Below, one piece after another: positions 19,181 to 30,400 of a stretch of DNA of 64,000 nucleotides (the first letter of the stretch is position 1; the number at the start of each line of letters is the position of its first letter). The stretch lies in the NCBI GenBank assembly GCA_037349105.1, contig JAYJMM010000009.1, positions 2,170,001-2,234,000 of the forward strand. The letters run 5' to 3'. The stretch is from Limnomonas spitsbergensis. Taxonomy: Eukaryota; Chlorophyta; Chlorophyceae; Chlamydomonadales. Made by a program: the position numbers and the translations under genes. Below the pieces are notes generated by a model. It was not told the origin of the DNA. It did not search any database and was given only the letters and a program-made list of their open reading frames with translations.

Positions 19181-22100
19181 TCAGGGCTAGGCGGCAGGGG
19201 GCTCACGAGGCGTTGGCATGACGGATGTCTGGCTGCATGGGATTCATGCCCGCCAAGCGTGGCTGATGGCAGGGGCAGGGGTGGAGGACTTTGGCACGTA
19301 CTAGACAGATACGGCTGCGTACACACCACCGAGCGGGGTGGGTCATGCAGATGGCATGGGGCTTGTTCTGACCTGCATCGGAAGTTTCAGCAACGGATCA
19401 CTTGGGTGGCTAGGAACACAATTGCGACATCCAAGGCGACATGAGGAGTGCCCGAGGGGGATGTTGGAGGATGGTGTCTGGCTCGCAACAGCCTGAGAGA
19501 GGACTGAGCAACACGCAACAGGTGCATGCAACATGCAACTGCAGGTGGGCAGGCGCTGAAAAAGGCCAGCGCCACAGGCAGCAAGATAAGCCACTGTCAG
19601 GCCCGATGTTTAGAACGCAGACTTGCAACATAGGACTGTGCGGGACGGAGTGCATTAGGTAATGGCAGCACCATGTCTTTGCAGACGGCTGTAGTTCATC
19701 TGCCAGGTGCGGTCCATAGCTGAATCGGTCAATTAACTTATATGTCGGCACCTGATGCACCCAATTAGCTCTTTATTTTGGAAACGTGCTGATAATCCTG
19801 CTCACCAGCACTCAGTCGAAGGCGATGTAAACTTCACCCTGGCTCAGAGTCTCTCAAATCCAGAATTTAGTAGGAATAGAAGGGGTATATGCATGTGCCG
19901 TTAAGATGAGCAAGCCAGGAATCGGTGGGGTGTTGTGAGGTTGCGACCTTCGTCGTACGGCTTTGCGAAGGGTCGCGTAGATGCCTTCCTCAAATTCCGC
20001 AACGGGATTGCAACGGTTCGAAATTCTTGTTTTTTTCCATCTCTGATCAGGGAGACCAATGGGAGTCCCCTTGTCATTCCTTTGCCCCACATGGCCTTTT
20101 TATTTCCGATTGTGCCAGGCTCCTCAGTCTCCCCCTCGTGTCTGGGGTGCGACATCAAGGCCACATCAAGGGGGATGTGGGACTCGTCACCCTGCATCAT
20201 CCCACGTAGAGATTTTGTATTGCCATTTTACACTGCTCCACACCACGTCAAATGATGCTCCTGCCCAGTTGATCAGATGCTATACCTCCAGAAGTACCGG
20301 TACGAAATATGAAAATATCAGCTCGGGATGCTGCCGCTGTTGGCGTTGTCCACGTCGCCACGTCAGCGTGAACAGGACCCTTGCCATTTCAACCTCCCAC
20401 ACCCCATGGCCTGCCCCAAGTACCTCCAATGTCACCACGAACAGGCAGCTGCATCAATCAGTTCTGACTCAAAACACCCAGACAGGGCCAGTGTTCAATT
20501 GAGTGTACATTAGACTACTTTGGGGGGCCACAACAATGCCACACAGTGCCCATAGGGACAAAATCTGGATGCCTGTCAAATGAGGTATGGTTCAGTGGTG
20601 TGCGCTAAAATACCTGGTATTCTCTCAGGGCTCCTCAATGTCTTGAGTGGACTGGAAAATGCAAGTGCATGTCCTTCCAGAGCTATTGGCAGCTTCATGG
20701 AGATGGGCTTGCAGCCTCTTCCATGTGGCCCCTGTCCACATGCAAGCAGCATGGGTTCCATGCAGCACCTGTACCCATGCAAGTAGCATGAGTACCATGC
20801 CACCCCCATGCCCATGCAAGCAGCATGGTTCCATGCAATTTGAGACCATTCATGCCAGCGTTCCAGCAGCCATGAAATCATGCAGAGATTCACCATGCAA
20901 CCATGCGCACCCAGTGATTTCACGTTAAATGTTTCTATATTTGATGGGTGTGTCTGACCATTCCCGCACGGTCGATGTACTGTTGTTTGACAAATGCCTG
21001 TTTCCTGAGCAGGTCCTGGCTTCTGAAGTTGATGCTCTCAGAGTGCATGCACGTCCGTTGTGTTTCCCGCATTTGTTACGATTCAGAGGGCGTCAAGAAG
21101 GTGCAAGAGACTCGAACACGCAAACCATGTGGGGACGAATAAAACACACAAACACAGCCTCGCTATCCCTCCGTGGATCTTCACCAACCCTCTCAAGCAA
21201 TGTGTGACATCAGTAGTTGGGATGCTGGTGAAGGCCGTCGGCGAAATAGAGAAACTATGGCTCCTAAGGTCCTATAACACCATGAGAGATGAGTGATCAG
21301 CGCGCCTAGTGGGGCCGCATATATGATGATCGTGTCTATGAGGGCTCTTGATCCAGGCTGTATCAGCAGGAGTTGACTGATGATTCAGCAGATCCAGAAA
21401 ATATAAATGACCTTGCAGATCTGGCAGGTGCAGCAGTACTAGCAGAATTTGACAGATCTACACTTTTCCAGGTGGCGGCACTGGCACAAGGGCCTAGCCT
21501 ACCTCACCAGTCACCACGTGAGCATTGTATGATTTAGTGCGCACAAGACCTGCACAAGACCATAAACCTTTGGTGGGCCGCTGTGAAGCCCTTGGTGGGA
21601 AAATTTGAATTTTAGTTGGATCGACCTACAGCCGCAGGTCCAAGCAGAAAGCTTGCAGCACCAGCCCCTACCTCCTAGCTGTATATAAGCCGTGACGTAG
21701 CTGAACTGCGGGCTCTCTTGGCATCAAATCTAGGGTCTTATCGCAGGTTTCGGTTTCACCCACCACTTTGAGCGCACTCCAGCTACAGTAATATGGAAAA
21801 TTGTCAAGTTTGGCTGAGTTGATCCTGGTGTTCATGCCTTCAAGGCATCTAGGCTTGATGGTACCGGTACCTGACTACCTGTCTTGTATGTTGGTATGAG
21901 CCATGCACTGCATGCCCTTCTGTATGCATTTAGGTACCAGTCATGTGACTGGATAACTTGTCCGGCTGAGTGCTTCATGGGCACACACATGGCCACATGG
22001 GTCATACCGGTAGTAGTTGACAATCTATATTTTCCGGGGGACATGGCGAAACTTACTGGTATCACTGTCCGGGATATCACCTCTCCGGGGTATCACCTCT

Positions 22101-22756
22101 CCGGTTGGCCGACTGTCCGTGCAGACGTATCCGCGCACGCACGATCTCGAATATTGTTGGTGACGTGCAGAGCATGAGAATGGGCATAGGACTTCGGGTG
22201 TAAGAGGCTTTCTAGATGGTGGTGTTGGCGATAAGTGTGGAGGCTGTTAACTAGACGTATCGGCAGGATTGGGAAAGTGCCCACCCGCTTGCGTAGGGAT
22301 AGTGCAAGGCAGCTGGCCAGCTGCTTCCTTCTAGGCAACGTCGCGACGTTTGTCAGGCTCCGAAACCTGGTCAACTTCCGGTTTCATGCCAGTCTTGCCT
22401 TGCCTGGTACTCTTAGAGAGTTGCGCACGGTGAGGCATCATCTGCAATTGCGCTTTAGATCGTAGCAACTCAGCTCTTGATTCCGAGAATTCTTCACCGG
22501 TCGGTTTCCGTGCATCCATTGGATACACCTTCCCGTCTTACTCATCTCCATGCTGCCATGCTGTTGTTAAATGTTTCTAAAACAAATATCAAGTTGTTTG
22601 CCAACCATGCCAGCAGTCCCCTAGGAAAGCCTGCTGTTAGCGCAACTGATGGTAATAACCGGCGGGCGTGGGCGACCGCGTCGATAATTCCTGATTTCGC
22701 TTTGTTGCCCACTCGTAGGAACATCAGAAGAGCATGCTTCAGTAACTTCATCTGAG
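19181..22756. other. Intergenic region, no confident gene
   Basis: Scattered short frames only. The most protein-like is minus 22,528-22,331 (MDARKPTGEEFSESRAELLR, ending DKRRDVA), possibly a fragment of a transposon or a small exon; not supported further. CATG-rich degenerate repeats occupy 20,735-20,850. TACCGGTA palindromes lie at about 20,295 and 21,857. Confidence 0.4.
20735..20850. repeat. CATGCAAG-rich degenerate tandem repeat
   Basis: About three units of 30-50 bp with CCATGCAAGCAGCATGG or close variants. Non-coding in appearance. Confidence 0.6.
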
Positions 22757-24256
22757 ATGCCTCCTTCGACTGGTAGCGATGACTCGTCACGCATAAACCG
22801 ACATCGCTTGTTAAACGCGGTGCACACCGACCGCATGCCACCTAGACAACGACACTTCAACAGCAACTGTGCGTTCCCAGCCAGCGCCCGAAAATACCTC
22901 GAACCACGGGACGGGGATCCTAACAGGCTTCCCCCCCAGCACCAGCATGCAGCAGCAGCACCACCACCAACTGCGTCCTCAGCACCAGCAGTTCATGGAG
23001 CAGGAGCATGGCCTCTCCATCCAATAACTTTGAACTTCATTCTGCGCAGGACTCCCAGCAGCTGCCCGTATCCCAAGCAGCGAGAGCAGCTGCTTGACAG
23101 CTGGATGCGGCAGACGTGCCCTGCAGAGCCCAGCCGTGAGTCCTCTCCCACCAGCACATCTGGCAGGCCCAGCCAGGCGCCCACCCACGCCCTTGGTGCC
23201 ATGCCCGAGCGCCCGGCTCCAAGCGCTGGCCGACGCTCATCACACACCGCCGCCGCCGCGATTTCTGCAGTAACTTGCTGCCGCAGCGGCAGCAGCCGTG
23301 GCGGCAACAAGCCGCCTGGTTCAAAACCTCGGCAAGCGTCCAGCCAGCAGCAGCAGGAGCTGCACCACCACTTTGCCGAGCTCACCGGCCAATGTTTCAC
23401 CACGAGGAATTGTGTAGCTGGGGCGTCGAGACCAGAAACCTCAACCTCCACCACACCCTCAGCAGGCCGACAGCACGAGCCCAGCCAGCAACAACCGGGG
23501 CAGCACCACCATCATGCAGAGGTGTCCAAAACGCTCTCTGCATGCCAGCCATCGTCCAACGACCTGCAGCAACAGAGGCATCGACACCATTCTGCAGATC
23601 GATCCTGCCAGGTATCATCAGCGCCCTCGCCTTGCCGCCAGCATGCGTCCAACCAGCAGCTTCAGCACCATCAGCCTGCGGAGGGGACCTGCAAGGGTTG
23701 CAGAGCCCTCTCAGCTTGCTGTCAGCACGATTCCAGCCAGCAACAGCCGCAGGGCCGGCACCAGTCTACAGAGGGGACCTGCAAGGCTTCCATATCGCCC
23801 TCAACATGCCAGCAACCGTGCAACCAGCAGCAACAGGGTCAGCAGCAACAACAGCAGCAGGGGCAGCAGCAACAGCAGGGGCAGGGACAGGGGCAGCAGA
23901 GGCACCGGAGACCCACAACTGCCAGGCCAGCTGCCTCACGGCGGTCTAACGGTCCCCGTAGAGGCGAGGACACCCAAAGTGCCAACACCACTGCAACAGC
24001 AGAAGCGGCAGCACCTGCAGCAGAAACTGCCGTGGCACGTACAGAAGTAAGAACTGCAGTATATGCAACAGCACGTACAGCGGTACACGCAACGGTTCCT
24101 GCAGCAGCACCTGTAACAGCATCAGCAACAGTACATATGCCGGTACCTGCAATGGTACCTGCAGCAGCAGTACCTGCACCAACAGTACCTGCAACAGCAA
24201 CGTCTGTACAGATCCGCACAAGCAGCAACATCTGCAGCGGCAGGACGCCGACACTG
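22757..24256 (+). other. 500-codon open frame with His/Gln/Cys repeats, continuous with gene 3 exon 1
   Basis: Open from ATG at 22,757 into the gene 3 signal peptide frame. It carries about five imperfect units of roughly 36 codons with the pattern SQQQ, HHH, AEGTCK, SACQQH, then a CAG-type polyQ tract (23,820-23,900) and an Ala/Thr/Val-rich stretch. It may be an N-terminal extension of gene 3, a separate exon, or a CAG-rich 5' leader. The well-formed signal peptide at 24,257 argues against its being part of the mature gene 3 protein. Confidence 0.35.
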
Positions 24257-24462
24257 ATGATGAGGTCACGGCAGCGGTCCCACAGGCAAGCCTCGCCTCC
24301 CGGCCTGGCGTTCACATTAGTGTGGGCTCTCGTGGGCCTGCTGCTGCCCCTGGCAGTGACCGCCCAGACATGCCCGCATCTCGTTGTGACAGCTAACATC
24401 TCCAAGTCATGCACCATCCCCAGCCTGGACATGCAGTGCATCATTCGCACGTGGTGCTTGAG
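24257..24462 (+). CDS. Gene 3 exon 1, signal peptide
   Basis: Two adjacent ATGs (24,257 and 24,260). A basic n-region, hydrophobic core and VTA-QTC cleavage site are followed by PHLVVTANISKSC. Donor GCTTGAG before GTGGGT, phase 2. The start is chosen because it puts the signal peptide near the N-terminus; the frame is also open upstream. Confidence 0.7.
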
Positions 24463-27400
24463 GTGGGTCTTGTAGAAACTTGGCTTGCCACCGGGCGGCC
24501 ACCGTGCCTGGGCGCTGTGACTGGGTGCCGGCCAAAAGTCAAAATCCACCATGCCTGGGTGCTGGGTGCTGTGACTGGGTGCCGGCCAAGATTCAAAAAT
24601 CAAAATTCACCATGACTGTGTTGCTGTACCTAGGTGCTGGCCAGAGTCAAAGTCAAGATTTGCCATGCCTGGGTGCTGTGACTGGATGCTGGCCAAGATT
24701 CAAATGTCGAAATTTACCATGACTGGATGCTGTGCCTAGGTGCCGACCAAAATTCAGAAGTCAAAATATACCATGACTGGATGTTGTGCCAGGGTGCCAG
24801 CCAAATCCAGAAGTCAAAATTTACCATGACTGGGTGCTGTGCCAGGGTGCCGGCCACGATGACAGGGTGCCGTGGGCAACCAAACCTTGACCGTCATACG
24901 ATCTGACAGCTGGCTGCATCAGGCCCCCACGGCCTCAGGCTGTGATGCAGCTGAGCTGAATGGTAGCCTCCTAAATGCTACGGCCAAACAGGAGGCTTCC
25001 TTAATCCACGCTTCAGCGCATAGTCTTTATTTATTTCCTGTCTGTAGCTGAGCTGTAGCTGAAGCTTCCAACAATAACTGATCCATACTGCATTTCTCGT
25101 ACCCGACGGGTGGATCTGCCTGTCTGGGCCTGCCAGAGACGGGTAGGCATGCTTGTCTAGGCTTGTCCTACACAGGTGGGCCTGCCTGTCTGGACCTGAC
25201 TGAGGTGGGGCATCTGCCTACATGGGCCTGCCAGAGATGGGTGGATCTGCCTGCATGGGCCTGCCAGAGACAGGTGGATCTGCCTGCCTGGGCCTGCCTG
25301 AGACAGGTGGATCTGCCTGCCTGGGCCTGCCTGAGGCAGGTGGATCTGCCTGCCTGGGCCTGCCTGAGACAGGTGGGTCTGCCTGTCTGGGCCTGCCTGA
25401 GACAGGTGGGTCTACCTGCCTGGGCCTGCCTGAGACAGGTGGGTCTGCCTGTCTGGGCCTGCCTGAGACAGGTGGGTCTGCCTGCCTGGGCCTGCCTGCA
25501 TGGGCCTGCCAGAGACCAGCGTATATGCCTTCATGGGCCTGTCTGATAGGGGTGGGCCTGTCAAAGATAGGTGGCCCTGCCTGCATGGGCCTGTTTGGCT
25601 GGCCACACCTGGGACCTCCGGCTGGAGGCTGACATGTAGATGAGTCACAAAAAAATCAACACTGCTCCCTTATTATATCCTCTCCCCCCCACCACGCACA
25701 GCTCGGATGACCCGCCCATGACCATCTTTTCCTATATCGACTTAACCGAGTGTCCGTCCAACATCGTTGACGTCGACTTCACTGGCCGTGCCTTTTGCGC
25801 CAATGGCTTCCCGTCGCCACCCCTTCCGCCGGTGCCACCCCCCGCCCCGCCGCCCCCCTCACCGTCACCTCCCCGGCCTCCCCCCGACCCACCCGGTCCT
25901 GCTTTACCCCCAAGACCCCCGCCCCCCCGTCCCCCATCCCCCTTCCCGCCCCCCCTCCCGAATCCCCCATCCCCCCCGCCATCATCCCCTCGACCGCCTT
26001 CCCCAATTCCACCCACACTTCCCCCACCCCCCTCTCCCCCGCCGAGCCCTCCCCCTTCCCCCAGACCCCCACCTCTCCCCCCTCCCCCCGTCCCTCCCCC
26101 CAGCCCCCCTCCGCTCCCCCCTCCTCCCTCCCCTCCCCCTTTCCCCCCTCCTTCCCCACTCCCCCCTAGCCCGTCTCCCTCGCCTCCTCCATCACCTCCA
26201 TCCCCGCCCCCGTCCCCCTCGCCGAGTCCTCCGGGTATCCCTTTCCCACCCTCTCCCAGCCCCCCCCCGAGCCCCCCTCTCCCCACTCCCGGTCTTCCTC
26301 CACGTCCCTCGCCCTTCCCTCCCCCCCCTGATCCCCCAAGTCCGCCCCAGCCCCCGCCTCCTCCATCCCCCTCACCCCCTCCGCAAAGTCCATCGCCTCC
26401 AGTCCCCATGCCACCAAACCCGCGCCCCCCGCAGCCCCCCCAGCCCCCGCCCCCGCTGCCGGCTCAAACCATCAGCATCCCAGTGGGGCAGCAGCTGGCC
26501 GCATTCACTCAGGTGAGGTCAGGGGTGCGGTCCATTTTTTCAGAGAATCTCTCAGGATACTTCATTCAGCTACAATTCAGCTACATCATAGCCTACAGCC
26601 AGGACTGAGGGCCTGGGGTAGAGCCTGGCAGAGTGGGCCCTGCTGCTTGTGCCATATTCCGGTCATGATTTGGTTCCCATCGGCCTAGTATTGGCATGGA
26701 TCCGAGTCCAGCCAAAGGTGGCCTGGTCATCTGGTACACGCAAAAAACATGAAATAAATTAGCAATCGCATTTCCTAGTTCCACCCAAAATATTTGAAGT
26801 GCGTGAACGGCTAGCCATGAGGCTTGTCTGAAGCCGGTAAATAGAAAGGAAAGCATGCAGCCGTTGCAAAAGTTCTTGGGACAGAAAGGCCCTCATTCAA
26901 AGTGGGGGAAAGTCTCTGGAAATACCTAACTAACACATTTTATGCCCGATTGAAACCGTTCAGTGGTGCATCACATATCAGTCAAGCATTCCGATCCCCT
27001 CGTCGGTGAAAAAACAACCAACCGTACATCTAACTGATGAGGACTAAGGTTCAAAGGTTTGGAAGATAGCGTTTAAATTCAAGACAAGCCGCAAGCCCCA
27101 CTTGCCAGTGGTGCCCACATGGACAGAAACAGGATCCGGGCAGGCTTCTTTATTTTGGACATGCCAGCGGTAACATGAACCAATGCATGGTGCAGATTCA
27201 GTCGCTTGAAACCTGGGCACCAACATGTTACCCTGCTCGCATGGTGATGGTTAAAGGAGATTTCGTGGCTAATCACTAGCAGATAACCCTGCACGCATGG
27301 TGCAGGTTCACTCGTTTTAATTATGAGCACCAGCGGGTAACCAAGCAGTGATGGTTCAGAACTTTTCAAAACCTAAACACAAGCGTGCTTTCATGCTGTC

Positions 27401-30400
27401 ACAGTGCTGGCATGCAAGTTTTCAAAAGCCTAAACATCAGCGTTATCATGCATATATACTGGCAACAACCACATGAGTCTCACCGTTTGCCCTTCATTGC
27501 CGGCTTGCCGCCGTACGTTGCTGACTACAGGCCTATCACAGACAGCCACCATCATTTGTTTTTCATCCTTGCTACCTCCCCTGCAGGTCCCTGGACAGGT
27601 GACAGCGCTGCAGCTCAGACAGATTCGGGTGAGTGGACTGTTGGATACTTTGGATAGGATTACGGGAGCTGGGTGAGTGGACTGTTGGATGCTTTGGATA
27701 GAATTGCAGGAGTTGGGTGAGTGGACTGTTGGAGAGTATTACAGGGGGTGGGTAGGTTCACTGTTCGATGCGATCTCGGGCGGTGTTTCTGTTTTAGGCG
27801 AGTGGTAGCCATTTGGAGAGTACAGGGCGAGTAGAAAGTATGTCGGGGCGCCCACCCCCGCACCACCCCACGAGGCCTGGTGGCCTCGCTTTCAAGGTCA
27901 CACTTTTCCCACCACTTCACACTGTTTCATACACCGGTGGCTTCAAGGAAAGTAAGTCCCAAATTTGAAAACATAAACACTGATTACGAGGGTTGGGTAA
28001 GTTGACTGTTGAACAGGATTCAGGGAGTAGGGCAAGTTCTCTACTGGATAGGATTCAGGGGATTCATGGGATTCATAGGATTCAGGGGATTTTGGTAACT
28101 TCTCCGTTGAACAGGATTCAGGCAGATTCGGTTACATACTTATATTTTCGGTTGGATAGGATTCAGGGAGTTGATAAAGTTCTATTCTGGACAGGCTTCA
28201 TGGAGATTTAGGTAAGGCCTCTGTTGGACAAGGGCAAGTTCTCCATTGCATACAATTCGATGGAGTAGGGTAAAGTCAGTGTTCGACAGGATTCCGCCCA
28301 TTCACCAAGTCCCTGAATTAACTTTGCCTCTCGGGCAGATCTGGGCACATGGGTTGCTGTGAATGCTTTTCCTCTTGCCCGAGCCTTGTCCCTTTCATTG
28401 CTGTCCTAGCGTAGTTAGTGCCTGTTCCGGTTTACGGGCACAAGTCCCATGCATCAAATGTGATGCCCCGCTAGACTGAAACACCTTCGCAAACTTCACG
28501 TGTGAGAAATTTCCTGTGTAAGCGCATCACCCCCCAAGAATCAGGGCACCCTGCCCTGCTGCTTGGTTCCGAATCAGAACTTCTGATCCAGATCGCGACC
28601 TCGGACTTCTCGACCCGGGTTGTATTGCTGCTGCTGCTCTGTATAGATCCAGATCGCGACCTCGGCTTCTCGATCCGGGTTGTATTGCTGCTGCTGCCCT
28701 GTATAGATCCAGATCGCGGCCACTACTGGACTCCCTCTGTCGGCCATCAATGTCACAGAGAGCAACGGCTATGTGGCAACTGTCTACACAATCACGTCCA
28801 ATCAGGTGTGATGATGCGTGGAGGCATAAGAACACGGGTGGCAATCGTTAATAACCGTGTGTCCACTGTCAACAAAATAAAATCCAACCAGGTGTGACTG
28901 ACGCCTCAAAGGAATATTAGAACAACACACGAATAGCACCATGACATCTACCGGTAGATGGGTGTGATCCTCCTGCAGGTCACAAATAAAATTCAGCCAG
29001 GTGTGATTGAAGCCTCAAAGGAATTATAAAACAACACATAAATTACACCATGACATCTACCGTAGATGGGTGTGATCCTCCTGCAGGTCGAAATACAATA
29101 ATTGATAGAGTTTTAACAGCACAAATGATAGCACTTATTTGATTGCTCATTTCATGATCTATCGAATTGGTTGAGATTATGATCTACCACCTTGATAGCA
29201 CATTTTATGTTACAGAATTATGATATATACCGTAATAATTGCACGTTGATAGCACGATTTACAGCACAACTTAGGATGGCATCCGTGATCACCTTTAACC
29301 AGATGAGATGTCCACCTTATTACATGAATCTCTCCCTCCCCGTTCTATTTTTGGCTTGCAAACCATGGACCCCAAGGTCCCCCCCAGTCCCCGCATTGTC
29401 TTCTCTGCGTGTAATCCCTAAACCCTAACGGCCTATCCCATGTTCCCATTCATCCCTTTCTTCTCTGCGTGTGATCCCTAAACCCTAAACCATGCCTCTC
29501 CCCCCCCTCTTTTTCTTTGCATGTTAACCCTAAACCCTGCCCCCTTTCACTCTTGACCCCTGGACCTGTCCCCCCACAACATCTTGCCCTGTCTCGCCTG
29601 CCTGCAGTCCGGCTCCCTGGTCTGCAACAGCTTGCTGGTGGGCCTCAAGGAGCAGCTGTGTGCATCCCTCATCACCATAGACGTAGGTACCGGTGCATCC
29701 TTGTAATTTAAATAAGATAATTTATTTATTTACATTTTTAACTTTTGTTTTATTTATCCAAATAATCTCGGAATAACCTTGTTGTTGTAAGGAAAAGGCG
29801 GTTGGCTGGGTGGATGCTAGGTGCTGCAGCATCAACTCTGTTACTCCCCCTTGTCTGTGCGGCTGGCCTCAGCGCATGCATTTAGCTGCACCCAATGATC
29901 CTTGCCACTGCTCTCATGGTTTGACATTCTTGGCGTCTCTGTTTGCTCTCTGGTGCTTGTTTCACTTTTTGTTTGTGGTTTACTCCCGGTTCGCTCTGCC
30001 TGGCCCTGTCGCTAAAGGCTGTGGGTGGTTGCGTCAACTTTGTAAGAACAGCATTCTTTCAAAATCCGTACGTCAGCTTCCTTTGCCACTCCAAGTCTTG
30101 AGGGCCACATGCGCACCCAGGCTGCTTCTTGTGTTAGCGTGTCAGGTTTTCAAGGGTTGTGCGGCCGGGCTCGCACTTTGTTAAGTCCAAGCAAGAGAAA
30201 GTCTCATTGCCTGGACAATGTCTAGACCATTTAAGCCTGGACAATGTCTGGACCATTTAAAATGGCTATGATATTACTACTTACGACTGCTGAACGACTC
30301 TGCCCCCACAGCCCCCCTTTTGTGCAACTGGTATAAACCATCGATCTATGACTCTTCTTAGGCTTCTTTCATTCAATTGTGCAAATGAAGTCCCCTCCCC

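Noticed and set aside
23839..24603. 254-codon minus-strand frame
   Set aside because: Val/Ala/Cys-rich reverse reading of the CAG-rich region; no splice or start context, and it overlaps the signal-peptide exon.
25732..26409. Gly-rich minus-strand frame and two other plus frames over the Pro-rich exon
   Set aside because: They are shadows of the C-rich coding exon, which is fixed by matching splice phases, its N-terminal non-repetitive residues and its neighbours.
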